Shown one piece after another: positions 18,371 to 28,705 of a stretch of DNA of 64,000 bases. The stretch is taken from assembly GCA_022447185.1 (NCBI GenBank), contig JAKVAY010000037.1, positions 1-64,000 on the forward strand, written 5' to 3'. The notes below the pieces were generated by a model that was not told where the DNA came from, searched no databases, and worked only from the letters and a program-made list of their open reading frames with translations. Numbering within the stretch: position 1 is the first letter of the stretch; the number at the start of each line of letters is the position of its first letter. The translations under genes were made by a program, and so were the position numbers. Source of the stretch: Fuerstiella sp. GTDB lineage: Bacteria; Planctomycetota; Planctomycetia; Planctomycetales; Planctomycetaceae.

Positions 18371-19294
18371 ATGTCTTCACCCGTTGTCGCAACCCTGCTG
18401 CCTCAGCTGATTCGTATTCGCTCGAAAGGTAACGATCGAGTGAAGTTTCTGCACAATTTTTGTACCAACGACATCAACAGCATGGGGGCAGGAACCGCCT
18501 GTGAAGCATTCTTTACCAGCGTCAAAGCGAGAATTCTTGGCCACGGATATGTGCTGGCGGGCACAGAACACCACGAGATCTGGATGTTGCCTGGCAATGA
18601 AGATTCTCTGCTCAAACATCTGAACCGCTATATCATTTCGGAAGACGTGACCTTTGAATCGATGACAGGGGGCCTGGCGGCAATGGCTGTCATCGGACAA
18701 ATTCCTGCTTCGCTGGTCCGTAGTGAGAGAAATGGTCCAAAAACGTGGACTGACACTCGTGTTGAAGATGTCAACGTGACTTGTCTCCGACTTCACTGGG
18801 CCGGACAGTCTCTGACTCTGATGAGTGGTCCGCAGCTGGCCATTGAAACACTGCAGATCAGAATTGTCGAACACGGTCGAACAGGAAGGTGGGAGGAGTT
18901 CGAACGATTGAGAATTCTGGAACGCTTTCCGTTGATTGGCAGAGATCTGACCGACGATCATCTGGCTCCGGAAGCTGCTCGAAACACATCAGCGATTTGT
19001 TATACCAAAGGCTGTTATCTGGGACAGGAACCAATTGCGAGAATCGATGCGATGGGGCAGGTCAATCGAGTCCTCGCCACAGTAGAACTGCAGACAGAAG
19101 AACTGCAGACAGAATTCCTCGAATCGGAAACGGCCTGTCAACTGACCTCGGTCGACAACAAACATTCAACTGCTGTGGGTCTGGCAATGGTGAAGGCTGA
19201 CAACATTCTCTCCGGATCCACATTGGTTCAATCTTCCGACAACAGTTTATTTTCAGCAAAAATATCTCAACCGAGGTCTCTGACGGGAGACTGA
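18371..19294 (+). CDS. YgfZ/GcvT-like folate-binding protein
   Basis: Folate-dependent protein of the YgfZ family, implicated in maintenance of certain Fe-S enzymes. The hallmark KGCYLGQE occurs in the C-terminal half, followed by [10 protein letters not shown]; the N-terminal [11 protein letters not shown] also fits. About 307 residues from ATG 18371; an ATG at 18323 is possible but adds 16 atypical residues. Placed five bases upstream of gatB, so probably cotranscribed. Fe-S context is shared with suf at the other end of the window, but not linked to it physically. Confidence 0.85.
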   Translation: MSSPVVATLLPQLIRIRSKGNDRVKFLHNFCTNDINSMGAGTACEAFFTSVKARILGHGYVLAGTEHHEIWMLPGNEDSLLKHLNRYIISEDVTFESMTGGLAAMAVIGQIPASLVRSERNGPKTWTDTRVEDVNVTCLRLHWAGQSLTLMSGPQLAIETLQIRIVEHGRTGRWEEFERLRILERFPLIGRDLTDDHLAPEAARNTSAICYTKGCYLGQEPIARIDAMGQVNRVLATVELQTEELQTEFLESETACQLTSVDNKHSTAVGLAMVKADNILSGSTLVQSSDNSLFSAKISQPRSLTGD

Positions 19295-19299
19295 ATTCC

Positions 19300-20796
19300 A
19301 TGACTCAATACAAGACAATCATTGGACTGGAAGTGCATGTCCAGCTTCGCACCAGATCCAAATTGTTTTGTGGCTGTTCGCCCCGATTCAATCCGGACGA
19401 ACCCAATACACAGACCTGTCCAGTCTGCCTGGGATTGCCAGGTGCACTGCCGGTCATGAATCGCGGGGCATTCGATCTGGCGCTGCGGACGGCGGTGGCT
19501 CTGAATTGCAGGATCGCGGAATTCACAAAATGGGATCGCAAGCAGTACTACTATCCGGATCTGCCCAAAGCGTATCAAATCAGCCAGTTTGATCTGCCGT
19601 TCAGTTCGAACGGCTGGCTCGATATCTCTGCAGATGAAGAGGGAGCGGAGCAGCGGCGTATTCGGATCACGCGAGCACATCTCGAAGAAGACGCAGGTAA
19701 GAATGTTCATGATGAAACGGGACGTGGTGGCGACAGTCGGGTTGATCTCAACAGGACCGGAACTCCGCTCCTGGAAATTGTCAGTGAACCCGATCTGCGG
19801 ACCGCTTCAGAATCACGTCGATATCTGGAACAGTTGCGAACGTTGCTGAAATTCATAGATGTGTCCGACTGTAACATGCAGGAGGGTAGTCTGAGATGTG
19901 ATGCGAATGTGAATCTGCATGTCGATGAGGACAACGGCGAGACCATTGCGACACCCATCGTTGAGCTCAAGAACATGAACAGCTTTCGCAATGTCGAACT
20001 CGCAGTGGAATACGAAATCAAACGACAGAAAAAGCAATGGGAAAAGACGCATCAAACGATCGATGATGCACCGAAGTGTACACGTGGCTGGGATGCCGAA
20101 AGAGGGACCACGTTCGGACAGCGTGAAAAAGAAGATTCGTCCGATTATCGCTACTTTCCGGATCCAGATCTGATACCGGTAGTAGTCACGGCCCCTGAAG
20201 TCGAACAAGTTCGCAATTCACTGCCGGAGAATCCAGCTGCCCGCTGTCAGAGATTCCAGTCCAAACTTGGGCTGTCTGAATACGATGCCAACGTCATCAT
20301 CGATCAGGGACCTCAGTTCACGAACTGGTACGAACTGGTCGCCAAAGTATGTGGAGACGCAAAGACAGCTGCCAACTGGGCGACACAGGACATCCTCCGG
20401 GATCTCAACACGAGTGGCGTCTCGATTACTGAGTTCAGTATCACGGGTGAAATTCTTGGCGCGCTGCTGACATTCGTCGTTAATGATCGAATTACAACGA
20501 AGAGCGCCCGAGAAATTTATGGACTGTTGAAGAATCGCAGCCAAGCCGGAGAATCAATTTCTGTATCCGACGTGAAATCACTGGCGGCGAAACGGGAAGT
20601 TGTGAGTGATGCGGGTGCACTGAGTAAAGCCGTGTCAGCAGCAATTGAGGCGATGCCCGGTGCTGCCGCAGATGTTCGATCCGGCAAACAGGCTGCCGTA
20701 GGACCATTGATCGGAATGGTCATGAAACAAATTTCCGGAGCGGATCCAAAAGCGGTACGTTCGCTCCTGCTGGACAGTCTGCGAACAGACAATTGA
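19300..20796 (+). CDS. gatB: Asp-tRNA(Asn)/Glu-tRNA(Gln) amidotransferase subunit B
   Basis: GatB subunit of the tRNA-dependent amidotransferase that makes Gln-tRNA(Gln) and Asn-tRNA(Asn). The 498 residues show the family start IGLEVHVQL, the zinc-site Cys set (FCGC ... [13 protein letters not shown]), [16 protein letters not shown], and the C-terminal YqeY-like tail with [22 protein letters not shown] lies a few bases upstream of the ATG. gatA and gatC are not in the window; the amidase at 10.5 kb is not a convincing GatA. Confidence 0.97.
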   Translation: MTQYKTIIGLEVHVQLRTRSKLFCGCSPRFNPDEPNTQTCPVCLGLPGALPVMNRGAFDLALRTAVALNCRIAEFTKWDRKQYYYPDLPKAYQISQFDLPFSSNGWLDISADEEGAEQRRIRITRAHLEEDAGKNVHDETGRGGDSRVDLNRTGTPLLEIVSEPDLRTASESRRYLEQLRTLLKFIDVSDCNMQEGSLRCDANVNLHVDEDNGETIATPIVELKNMNSFRNVELAVEYEIKRQKKQWEKTHQTIDDAPKCTRGWDAERGTTFGQREKEDSSDYRYFPDPDLIPVVVTAPEVEQVRNSLPENPAARCQRFQSKLGLSEYDANVIIDQGPQFTNWYELVAKVCGDAKTAANWATQDILRDLNTSGVSITEFSITGEILGALLTFVVNDRITTKSAREIYGLLKNRSQAGESISVSDVKSLAAKREVVSDAGALSKAVSAAIEAMPGAAADVRSGKQAAVGPLIGMVMKQISGADPKAVRSLLLDSLRTDN

Positions 20797-21253
20797 CGAT
20801 TTCACATCTCAGTGTCTCGGACCGTCCACCGGACCGGAGCTGGTCATCCGACGCAAGCTGCATCGTCGATACGTCGTCTTCAAAGCCGAAGAAAACTCCC
20901 GAATCGGATGCAGTGACGGTTTGTCCTTTCCACTGTCAGCGTGTGAAAACTGATTCCTGATCGAGGCCATTTCGAATACCGTTAACTTTGAAATGTCAAT
21001 CGGATCATGGTCGTTCGACTTCCGTGGTGGAAAACGGTGTGACCTGCAAAATGAACCACCAGGGATTGCATTTCTGTCATCCGCGAAATCCAATACCATC
21101 GGCAGGTGATCTCTTCATTCGATACGGGATTCCTCTAAGATGGAACCGAGCCCAACGACATGCTGCTCAGGTCAGCGATGTCACACTGAATGAAGCCAGG
21201 TGACGCCGATACAAACCAATTCGGATTATATTATTGATCAAATGAGAGCCACC
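20797..21253. other. Spacer between gatB and the cyclophilin gene
   Basis: 457 bases with no defensible gene. The end should contain the cyclophilin promoter; no terminator with a T-run is apparent after gatB. Confidence 0.3.
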
Positions 21254-21865
21254 ATGAGAGCCTTTGTAACATTCATTGTCGCTGCGATTGCCTGCAGCGT
21301 CGCTTCCGCCGCAGGCCCGGTCGTGGTCATGAAGACCAGCATGGGTGAAATAACTATCGAGCTGAATCAGGAGAAGGCTCCGATTACAGTCAAAAATTTT
21401 CTGCAATACGTGGAAGACGAGCGATTTGATGGCACGATCTTTCATCGCGTAATCGGCAACTTCATGATCCAGGGGGGTGGTTTTGAAAAAGGTGAACCTC
21501 CGACTGAGCGGAAGACAATGCGGGCAATTAGAAATGAGGCCAAGGCCAGCGGCCTGAGCAATCTCCGGGGCACAATTGCCATGGCGAGAACCCGGGAACC
21601 ACACTCAGCAACCTCGCAGTTTTTCATCAATGTTATCGACAACAACGAGAGTCTCGACCCGGGAGGAGTTGATTCCAGTGGTTATGCTGTCTTTGGAAGG
21701 GTCACCAGTGGCATGGACACGGTTGACAAGATTAAGAGGGTCAAAACCGGTCCTGGCATTTTAAATATGCGAGGAACCAACGGTCAGCTCTCACAGCAGC
21801 GGTCACGCAATACACCACTCGAACAGGTCGTCATTGAATCTGTAAGACTGAAGGTCGACGACTAA
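21254..21865 (+). CDS. Secreted peptidyl-prolyl cis-trans isomerase (cyclophilin)
   Basis: Cyclophilin-type proline isomerase exported to the periplasm. From ATG 21254 the first about 20 residues form a signal peptide (MRAFVTFIVAAIACSVASAA), followed by MKTSMGEITIEL, FDGTIFHRVIGNFMIQGG (active-site F-H-R and Q) and a variant of the usual M-A-R-T segment, IAMARTREPHSATSQFFIN. ATG 21242 is an equally possible start four residues earlier. About 203 residues; an insertion before the C-terminus (KTGPGILNMRG) is slightly unusual. Confidence 0.93.
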   Translation: MRAFVTFIVAAIACSVASAAGPVVVMKTSMGEITIELNQEKAPITVKNFLQYVEDERFDGTIFHRVIGNFMIQGGGFEKGEPPTERKTMRAIRNEAKASGLSNLRGTIAMARTREPHSATSQFFINVIDNNESLDPGGVDSSGYAVFGRVTSGMDTVDKIKRVKTGPGILNMRGTNGQLSQQRSRNTPLEQVVIESVRLKVDD

Positions 21866-22200
21866 CAGTGTTTGTGATCCCGGACTATTCCTGGGGAACT
21901 GTGGAAAATAATTATGGCTTGTGCACGTCGCGTTCAATGACTGGATGATTGAGAGCGCCACCAGCTCGTTGTACCGAGCCGGTTCCGCGACGTGAATTCC
22001 TTCAAATCGGAAGACTCGCACTGAGCGGTGCTGGGTCGCCTCAGATTCTGGTCGGCCAGGCCACGGCAGGTCAGCCGATCCGCGAACTTATATGATGATG
22101 TTGGTCCGAATTCTGTTTTGACAGTGACTGATCGCTGAACTCCGCAAGGGAAATGCCGCCGCACACCACCTGAAGCAGCGGACTCAACGCAGTACCCGAT
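21866..22200. other. Spacer between convergent cyclophilin and FHA genes
   Basis: 335 bases between two genes that converge. No gene and no clear terminator hairpin recognised. Confidence 0.3.
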
Positions 22201-22623
22201 CTACGAGAACAGGTCATCATCCGGCAGCAACATCACATCGCTGCTGGTTGACATATTGTCTGTACAATCAATTGCCGGATTTGCTGCGTCGTTCTCCGGT
22301 GTGTTATCTCGTGATTCATCATCGACGCTGTCGGAATCCGGACCCAGATAGACCTGAAACGCACTGCCCGAAAACGAAATCTGGTCGCCCGGCAGTAATG
22401 CTCCGCGCAGCACCCTTTGTCCGTTGACTCGCGTCCCGTTGGTACTGCCAAGATCCCGCATGTAAAGGAGACCGTCTGTCTTCACCAGAATACAATGGAT
22501 TTTGGAAACGGAATTGTTTTGCAGCGGCAAATCACACAAACGGGCGCTGCGACCCACGACCGTCACAGGACGATCGAGAGTCACCGGAGACCCACCGTTC
22601 ACTGGTAAGAGTTGAGCACGCAT
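22201..22623 (-). CDS. FHA-domain protein
   Basis: About 140 residues made up almost entirely of a forkhead-associated domain, which binds phosphothreonine peptides. Motifs in order: VVGRSARLCDL (G-R), NNSVSKIHC (S-x-x-H) and DLGSTNGTRVNGQR. A short acidic tail follows with no second domain. Start is set at ATG 22623; an in-frame alternative at 22662 adds 13 residues upstream of the first beta strand. It probably reports Ser/Thr kinase signalling, abundant in planctomycetes, but no kinase is adjacent. Confidence 0.88.
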   Translation of the reverse strand: MRAQLLPVNGGSPVTLDRPVTVVGRSARLCDLPLQNNSVSKIHCILVKTDGLLYMRDLGSTNGTRVNGQRVLRGALLPGDQISFSGSAFQVYLGPDSDSVDDESRDNTPENDAANPAIDCTDNMSTSSDVMLLPDDDLFS

Positions 22624-22819
22624 ACTGATTTTTGACGTAATGCCTGATCGTCCGCATTGCACGGGTGATCACGCGCCCGATACTGCTTCGACGACCCAGG
22701 AGTGTGTGTCTCGGACTCCAGATCGCTTATCAGCGTTTGATCGCAGGTGCCAAATGTCAAGTGGCTGATTCGTCCGAAGCAGCCGATTTATGGACTCCGT
22801 CCCTGTAAGACAGCTCTCG

Positions 22820-23764
22820 TCAATGCGATTGGTCAGGTATTTTCACCTGTTTTTGGAGTTCTTCGATGCCGGCGATATGTTCCGCAGGTGAAGCAATGAA
22901 TTGCGTCATCAGAGCTCGATTATGAAATGTCCAGATCCGGTCCCGATAAACGGCCGCATGTTTGAGCTGTCCATGGACTAGCCTGCCGGATTCCAGCAAT
23001 GTCATCGGGCAGTGACCGTCGAGCATAGGCCAGTATTTCTCAGGCGTCAGGAAAAACTGGTTTCGCTGAGCTGCGTCCCTGAAGTGCAGGATCTGACCAC
23101 GATATTCCGCAGCGAATGCAGGAGTCCCTGCAATCAACTCACGTTCATCCACAACGCTCGTCAGACAATTTCCGTTGAACGACGGCGTGATCACGGTTGC
23201 ACGAGCATTCGATCCGCGAATGAGACCCGTTCGCTCTGGCGTCTGGTGATCGCTAGATTGATTACCGGTAGAATTCGGATGCAAGGGAATCGTCTGATTT
23301 CGCTGCTGAGCAGCTGGAACAGCCGGCACTCGGTCGGCGGATCGATGTGACGCAATGACGGCATTGAGTTTAGGCAACAGCTTTTCCGTTGTTTGATATC
23401 CTGTGATCCGTTTCATAACAGTCATGTCTGCGCTGACGATCAGAATCGCCGGAAGCCCCTTGACCTGAAGCTGTCTGGTAAGGTCCGCGTGCCTGTCGGC
23501 ATCGATCAGCAGGGGCACAAATCCGCGATGCACGATCTCCACAGTCAGTGGATCGGAGAACGTTGTGCGTTCCATTTTCTTACAATAGCCGCACCAGTCT
23601 GCGGTAAATTTCATAAGAAGAGGACGACCGGTGCGTCCGGCCTGCTGAAGAGCAGTTGGAGGGCTCGTGAGCCATTTCACTCCCTGTGCACTTCCACTGC
23701 TCGGGAGTACAACGATGGCAGCACAAATCAGAAGTCCCTGGATCGGCCGGCCCTGGCATCTCAT
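22820..23764 (-). CDS. Exported thioredoxin-fold protein with YHS-like repeats
   Basis: About 314 residues. A signal peptide (GLLICAAIVVLPSSGSAQG) is followed by a thioredoxin domain with the redox motif FTADWCGYCKK and the cis-Pro loop VKGLPAILI, resembling thiol:disulfide interchange (DsbD C-terminal / thioredoxin_7) domains. After a Gln/Asn/Pro-rich linker come two YHS-like units: GNCLTSV ... YRGQILHFRDAAQRNQFF and GHCPMTL ... YRDRIWTFHNRALMTQF. YHS units are associated with metal binding. The start is ATG 23764; a GTG at 23794 is less likely. It probably acts in the periplasm on disulfides or metal-bearing partners. Confidence 0.8.
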   Translation of the reverse strand: MRCQGRPIQGLLICAAIVVLPSSGSAQGVKWLTSPPTALQQAGRTGRPLLMKFTADWCGYCKKMERTTFSDPLTVEIVHRGFVPLLIDADRHADLTRQLQVKGLPAILIVSADMTVMKRITGYQTTEKLLPKLNAVIASHRSADRVPAVPAAQQRNQTIPLHPNSTGNQSSDHQTPERTGLIRGSNARATVITPSFNGNCLTSVVDERELIAGTPAFAAEYRGQILHFRDAAQRNQFFLTPEKYWPMLDGHCPMTLLESGRLVHGQLKHAAVYRDRIWTFHNRALMTQFIASPAEHIAGIEELQKQVKIPDQSH

Positions 23765-23956
23765 CACATCACTCCATTGTTTCACCTGACACACTCACTT
23801 GTCCTGTTCGAAGTATCGGAACTGGGTGCTCCACACTGCGTGCACCAGGCTACGATTCACTGGAGTTTTCGAAATGAGCGAAGTGTTGGTCGTTCAGGAG
23901 GCCGCAAAACTGATCTGATCGGCAGGTCCTGCCGCTTGGATGATTGTGCAGCAGAG

Positions 23957-24664
23957 TTACTCTTGGACTTCCGCGCCAGCGAACTGGATATCCGGTTCCT
24001 CGGTCTCTTTTGATCGCCTGCCAAATGCAACAATCGTCGGCACACGCCGGTGATGCATTCCAGGGACACCTCGCTGTGCACTCTTGACATTTTCCTTCAG
24101 TGACCCGTTTTGAAACGGTCCGATTCCAAACACGAACCAGTTATTGTCGTCCGATTGCGCCAGCGACACCCCGCCGTCGCCCAGAACATCACGCGTCTCT
24201 GCATCGTAAAGAACCATCCCCAGTTTTGCGTAACCGAACTGAGTTTTTCGCTCGGCCAGCCGGATTTCCGGCACTGTCAGCATGCCTGGCAGGGCAATTT
24301 CCGGAGTTCCGAGGAACGCTTCAGATGTATCTGTACCGACTCCGCCACTGCGAAGCTCCATGACGACATCGGCTGCGTCTGCGGAGTCAACCAGTCGTGC
24401 ACCGAAACGAAGCGTCTGATGACGGATCGCCCCCAAAACAAACGGTTTGTCGACACATTCCAGATATTTTTCGTCCACGAACACCTGCTGTCCGGAGAGA
24501 GGAGAAAAATCAACCTTACTCAACGACCGTTCAATGGCGTCAGACACAAGCATTTGTTCTTTTGCCGTGCGAGATGTGTTGGATGTCATTGTGGACGTGC
24601 AACCTGTCACCAGAATCGACGCTGAGCACCCTGCAGCAAACAGTATTGGCAATGATTTTTTCAT
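23957..24664 (-). CDS. Lipoprotein, DUF6655-like
   Basis: About 235 residues with a lipoprotein signal: MKKS, a hydrophobic core and lipobox LVTGC near residue 21. The mature part contains VDEKYLECVDKPFVLGAIR, AADVVMELRSGGVGTD and NNWFVFGIGPF. The pattern recalls a lipoprotein family common in planctomycetes (DUF6655), which I recall without a known function. Membrane-anchored, probably periplasm-facing. The ATG at 24664 is preferred over 24673. Confidence 0.7.
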   Translation of the reverse strand: MKKSLPILFAAGCSASILVTGCTSTMTSNTSRTAKEQMLVSDAIERSLSKVDFSPLSGQQVFVDEKYLECVDKPFVLGAIRHQTLRFGARLVDSADAADVVMELRSGGVGTDTSEAFLGTPEIALPGMLTVPEIRLAERKTQFGYAKLGMVLYDAETRDVLGDGGVSLAQSDDNNWFVFGIGPFQNGSLKENVKSAQRGVPGMHHRRVPTIVAFGRRSKETEEPDIQFAGAEVQE

Positions 24665-25002
24665 AGTCAGCATCGCTGAATGAGTAAATAGACGCGGATG
24701 ACCCCAATTTACTTCGCTGTGAATTGACGATTCAAGTGCGATACCGCAGGCGGAGAGTGCAACTGCAGTGGTCCCGCGTTTCCTGATGGCCCTTCCATCC
24801 GTTCAGAGACGCCGAAGAGAAATGTACGGCAGATTCTGCTGAATCAGAATCGTCTCCAACGTGATCGAACCCTGCCGTTCGTCCAGTCGATCAATTTCCG
24901 GCGTCTTCTGTCGTGAATACACGAAATACTTTGCATCTCCCGCAGGAGGTCGTATTCGGCTATGATTTGTTGGCAACTCATGGAAACCACGAGTCAAATC
25001 TA
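24665..25002. promoter_or_regulatory. Divergent promoter region, lipoprotein / stress-protein-like gene
   Basis: 338 bases between divergent genes. It should contain both promoters; nothing specific recognised. An upstream in-frame GTG at 24913 could lengthen the right-hand gene. Confidence 0.3.
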
Positions 25003-25857
25003 ATGACTAACCACATTGACGAATTCGAGTCCATATTTCGTCGTGCTGAGAAAGAACAGTTTTCGTACGTCGACATTCCCGTTCAAACGGTCACGCTGGT
25101 CTCAGACGGCAACCGAGACCATGCCGAAATCGTGCAAAACGATCTTCGTCATTTCATCGGTCGACTGGACGCTGTCAAATCCTGGCGAGTGATCACGGGT
25201 GATGATTATCACACCGTTGCCGAACTGGTCGCTCTGGTGGACGACCAGCAGACTGATCTGCTGGTCACTCATCGACATCTGCAGGAAACCTCTTTGGTGC
25301 CGCAGCACAGTCTGGGTGTTTACCTGGACGTACTCACACAAACAACTTCGATACCTGTCCTCGTGCTGCCGGGTACATCCGTTGATCCGCTCAGGGTAGC
25401 GGATCGTGACTGCAATCGCGTCATGGTTGTCGCCGATCACATTTCCGGTGATAACCGACTCATTAACTACGGAGCGGCAATGTGTCGCCCTGGGGGATCA
25501 ATGTGGCTGTGCCACGTGGAAGATGATCTGGTCTTCGAACGCTACATGCAGGCCATTACCAGAATCCCGGAGATTGACTCAGAGAGCGCCCGAGTTCTCA
25601 TTGAAAATCAGCTGCTGAAGGAAGCAACTGATTTTATTGAAGCGTGCTCCGGCGTAATTCATGAAGAGGGTCCGAAAATCAAAGTGGAACCTTATGTCGG
25701 GCGAGGTCACCACCTGCGGGACTATCGCAAACTCATCAAAGATTGTGACATCGATCTGCTCGTACTGAACACCAAGGATGACGATCAACTGGCCATGCAC
25801 GGCCGAGCCTATTCACTCAGCGTCGAGCTAACGGACGTTTCGATGCTGTTGCTCTAA
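25003..25857 (+). CDS. Universal-stress-protein-like protein
   Basis: About 284 residues arranged as two alpha/beta halves: ending VLVLPGTSV in the first, and starting NRVMVVADHISGDNRL in the second, ending DIDLLVLNTKDDD. This is the usual double-USP layout, although the ATP-binding G-x2-G-x9-G-S motif is not clearly present. The antiporter gene follows in the same direction after about 80 bases, with a terminator hairpin between. A regulatory role on that transporter is a guess from position only. Confidence 0.6.
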   Translation: MTNHIDEFESIFRRAEKEQFSYVDIPVQTVTLVSDGNRDHAEIVQNDLRHFIGRLDAVKSWRVITGDDYHTVAELVALVDDQQTDLLVTHRHLQETSLVPQHSLGVYLDVLTQTTSIPVLVLPGTSVDPLRVADRDCNRVMVVADHISGDNRLINYGAAMCRPGGSMWLCHVEDDLVFERYMQAITRIPEIDSESARVLIENQLLKEATDFIEACSGVIHEEGPKIKVEPYVGRGHHLRDYRKLIKDCDIDLLVLNTKDDDQLAMHGRAYSLSVELTDVSMLLL

Positions 25858-25874
25858 TCAGCGACTGACAGAGG

Positions 25875-25898
25875 CTGCTGTTCGTGCAGCAGGTTTTT
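25875..25898 (+). terminator. Rho-independent terminator after the stress-protein-like gene
   Basis: CTGCTG (25875-25880), a 6-base loop, CAGCAG (25887-25892) and a run of five T at 25894-25898, 17 bases after the stop. A short but classical terminator, so the antiporter gene may have its own promoter or depend on readthrough. Confidence 0.55.
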
Positions 25899-25939
25899 AA
25901 ATTCCGTCCTGATTCCTTCAGTCAGACGTGGTATTTCCA

Positions 25940-27394
25940 ATGCACTCAGGCGACACAATTCTGCACGTGTTTCACTTGACTGGGTCCACCAGCCTTGAGT
26001 CTGTATTCCTGCTGGCGGACGCTCACGTGTCACATTCGGTTCCCGGATGGATCACAATTATCTTTGCCGTTTTACTGACTGCCATGATTGTGGCACTGGC
26101 GCTGGAGGAGAAGCTTCACGCAAAAAAATCGATCATCGTTGGATTGTTTGCCGGTCTCTGCCTGATTCTGGCCACCGTAATGAAACTGCTTGAATTCGGC
26201 CCGGTTGAGTTGCCGGATCACACCGTAAAATCCCTGCCAATATACATCCCGTCGATCGATTGGGGCGTCATCACAATCATCCTGGGTGCAAGTCTGTTCG
26301 TGGAAGTCACGAGCCGTTCCGGAGTGTTCACATGGATGGCGATTATGCTGACTCGAAAGTCCTGCGGAGATCCCTGGAGGCTGCTGGTCTTTTACGGATT
26401 GCTGACAGTTTTGTTTTCTGCGGTACTCAACAATGTCACGGCCATGATCATCGTTGGATCACTGACAACCGTTTCGCTTAAGAAACTGAACCGCAGCGAG
26501 TTGATGCTGGGGTTTCTGATTACGGAAGGACTGCTGACCAATATCGGCGGATTGCTGACACTGATCAGCAGTGTGCCCAACATCATCGTGGGAAAGACCG
26601 CCGAAATCAGTTTTGCGAGATTCTTTGTGGTGGCAGCCCCCTACGTACTGGTCACAACCGGAGTCACTCTGTTGATGGCCCGAAGCAGGTTCGGAATCCG
26701 TGGACTTAACACTGACGAAGAAAAAACCGAAGCACGTCGCATGGTCGACAGCTTCGATCCCCGTGAAAGTATCCCCAGTAATCAGTTCTTTTGGTTTTCC
26801 GTCGCTTCACTTGTACTGTTCATCGGCGGCCTGGCAGGCCAGGCCGCATTGCCATTTGGTCTGGATCAGCTGGAAATGGGTTTTGTAGCTCTGTTTTTCG
26901 CCGGGGTTGTTCTGCTTGCTTACCGCAGCGAAGTCGACAAATTTTATTCAGCGGTTGACTGGGATCTGCTGGCTTTCTTCGCGTCCCTGTTTGTGGTGAT
27001 TCATGCCATGGAACATGCACAGGTTCTGGCCTATATCGGTCGCGGTATCACGGCAATGTTGTCACTGCCTCCGCCGGGCGACTCGGTTGTCCTCCTGTCG
27101 AGTGCGGCCGCTGCCAGTTCCGTGACGGACAACATTCCGCTGGCGGCGATGCTCGCTCAGATCCTTAAGACAATCGGTACCGCGTCCGATTCATCGTACT
27201 GGTGGTGTGTGATTTTCGGTGCAAACCTGGGAGGTAATATCACGCCGATCGGAAGCGCGTCGACAGTAGTGGCTATGACGATTATTCATCGTCAGCAACT
27301 TAAACTGACATTCGGTGGATTCGTCAAAACCGCACTGCCGTTCGCAGCAATTCAAATCATCCTTGCGGCAATCTACGTACTTATCGCTGTTTGA
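25940..27394 (+). CDS. Na+/H+ antiporter or anion permease (ArsB/NhaD superfamily)
   Basis: Inner-membrane ion transporter of about 484 residues with roughly a dozen hydrophobic segments. The first half ends in an LNNVTAMIIVGSL segment and the second has the repeated counterpart SSVTDNIPLAAML, followed by FGANLGGNITPIGSASTVVAM; this repeated N-N/D-N loop and the G-G-N-x-T-P-I-G motif are characteristic of NhaD/ArsB/P-protein transporters. NhaD-type Na+/H+ exchange is the likeliest role, but an anion substrate cannot be ruled out. ATG 25940 chosen over GTG 25928. Confidence 0.85.
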   Translation: MHSGDTILHVFHLTGSTSLESVFLLADAHVSHSVPGWITIIFAVLLTAMIVALALEEKLHAKKSIIVGLFAGLCLILATVMKLLEFGPVELPDHTVKSLPIYIPSIDWGVITIILGASLFVEVTSRSGVFTWMAIMLTRKSCGDPWRLLVFYGLLTVLFSAVLNNVTAMIIVGSLTTVSLKKLNRSELMLGFLITEGLLTNIGGLLTLISSVPNIIVGKTAEISFARFFVVAAPYVLVTTGVTLLMARSRFGIRGLNTDEEKTEARRMVDSFDPRESIPSNQFFWFSVASLVLFIGGLAGQAALPFGLDQLEMGFVALFFAGVVLLAYRSEVDKFYSAVDWDLLAFFASLFVVIHAMEHAQVLAYIGRGITAMLSLPPPGDSVVLLSSAAAASSVTDNIPLAAMLAQILKTIGTASDSSYWWCVIFGANLGGNITPIGSASTVVAMTIIHRQQLKLTFGGFVKTALPFAAIQIILAAIYVLIAV

Positions 27395-27569
27395 AATAAG
27401 CCATTGTTCCTTCGTCTCTCATAAGCAGTCGACCCTGTCAGTCGGTTGGTCAGCCAGGACTGCCGATCTTGCCAAATCGCGAATTGGTCGTGGTTTTGTG
27501 AGATACTGCGATTTCGGTGGTACAATACAGGAGGTGTCATTTCGTTGAATCGTATCTCCGCCAGATTGC

Positions 27570-28550
27570 ATGACGGGAAGAATTGTGGATCCGGAACCAA
27601 TTCCAGAACGCGGTCGACGGCGTCGAAAAGTGTTTGCGGTTCTGCCAACGTTGCTGACGCTTGGCAATGCGGTATGTGGATTTGGTGCGATCATGATTCT
27701 CGCACGTGTTGGTCCATCGATCTCCGCAGACGTTCTGGAAAGGATCCAACCTGCTGATACACAGAGTTTCGTGGAAGAACAGGTAGGTATCTTCGCAGAG
27801 CAAATGGTATTTGCTTCATGGTTGATCTTTTTGGCGATGCTCTTCGATGCACTTGACGGCAGTGCTGCCCGACTCACCAATCAGACAAGTGAATTTGGTG
27901 CTCAGCTCGACAGTCTGTGTGACGTGATCAGCTTCGGCGTAGCACCTGCGTTCCTCATGCTCAAATTGACGCACCCAAACAACCAACTCATCCCGTCGGT
28001 TGTAGCACCACAGTTTCAATTCGAATTCTGGCCCAGATTCCTTTCCGCTTTTGCCACGCTGTTTGTGCTGTGCGCCGTCATGCGCCTGGCACGGTTCAAC
28101 ACCGAAACCGATGAGGAAGATTCACATGAAGGATTCAGCGGTCTGCCTTCGCCCGCTGCGGCGGGCGTGATCGCCTCAATGCCGATTGGAATTAAGGGAT
28201 TGAATGATCTTTTGACTGAAGACACGTCGCGATGGTCAGCGTTCGTCAGTGATTACGTGCTTCCGGCGCTGGCCGTTCTACTGCCCTTTATTACACTGGG
28301 AACTGCGCTGCTGATGGTCAGTCGAATCCACTATCCACACCTCTTCAATCAACTGGTCCGTGGAAGTCAGGGTCGTCGTCAAATCGTGACAATTGTTGTT
28401 GTTGCTGTCCTCGTCTTTACGGTTCATGAAGTCGCCATTCCAATTTTGTTCTGCTGGTTTGCATTTGCCACTCCCGCCAGAGCTCTCTGGCTTCGATATC
28501 TCCGACACTGGCTTCCTGGCAGTCTCAGGTCCAAACAGGCGGCGAATTGA
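27570..28550 (+). CDS. pssA: CDP-diacylglycerol-serine O-phosphatidyltransferase
   Basis: Membrane enzyme making phosphatidylserine, the precursor of phosphatidylethanolamine. The CDP-alcohol phosphotransferase motif D-x2-D-G-x2-A-R-x8-G-x3-D-x3-D is complete: from FDALDGSAARL to LDSLCDVISFGVAPA. About seven hydrophobic helices; 326 residues, longer than minimal PssA because of an insertion between the first helices. The N-terminal EPIPERGRRRRKVFAVLPTLLTLGN is typical. The choice of serine rather than glycerol-phosphate as acceptor rests on the S-F-G-V-A-P-A wording after the motif. Confidence 0.88.
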   Translation: MTGRIVDPEPIPERGRRRRKVFAVLPTLLTLGNAVCGFGAIMILARVGPSISADVLERIQPADTQSFVEEQVGIFAEQMVFASWLIFLAMLFDALDGSAARLTNQTSEFGAQLDSLCDVISFGVAPAFLMLKLTHPNNQLIPSVVAPQFQFEFWPRFLSAFATLFVLCAVMRLARFNTETDEEDSHEGFSGLPSPAAAGVIASMPIGIKGLNDLLTEDTSRWSAFVSDYVLPALAVLLPFITLGTALLMVSRIHYPHLFNQLVRGSQGRRQIVTIVVVAVLVFTVHEVAIPILFCWFAFATPARALWLRYLRHWLPGSLRSKQAAN

Positions 28551-28705
28551 TCCGACCGTCTGATTGATGCTGATTCCTGTCAACTGGCTTCCCGACAGAT
28601 CGATGCATTCGTTCAGCCATACCAACATGGAATTTCTTTTAAGATTCCGGTGGCCACTGCGAATAGACTCTGTACCGATCAGAATTGTTATTGGGAGACA
28701 ACCGG

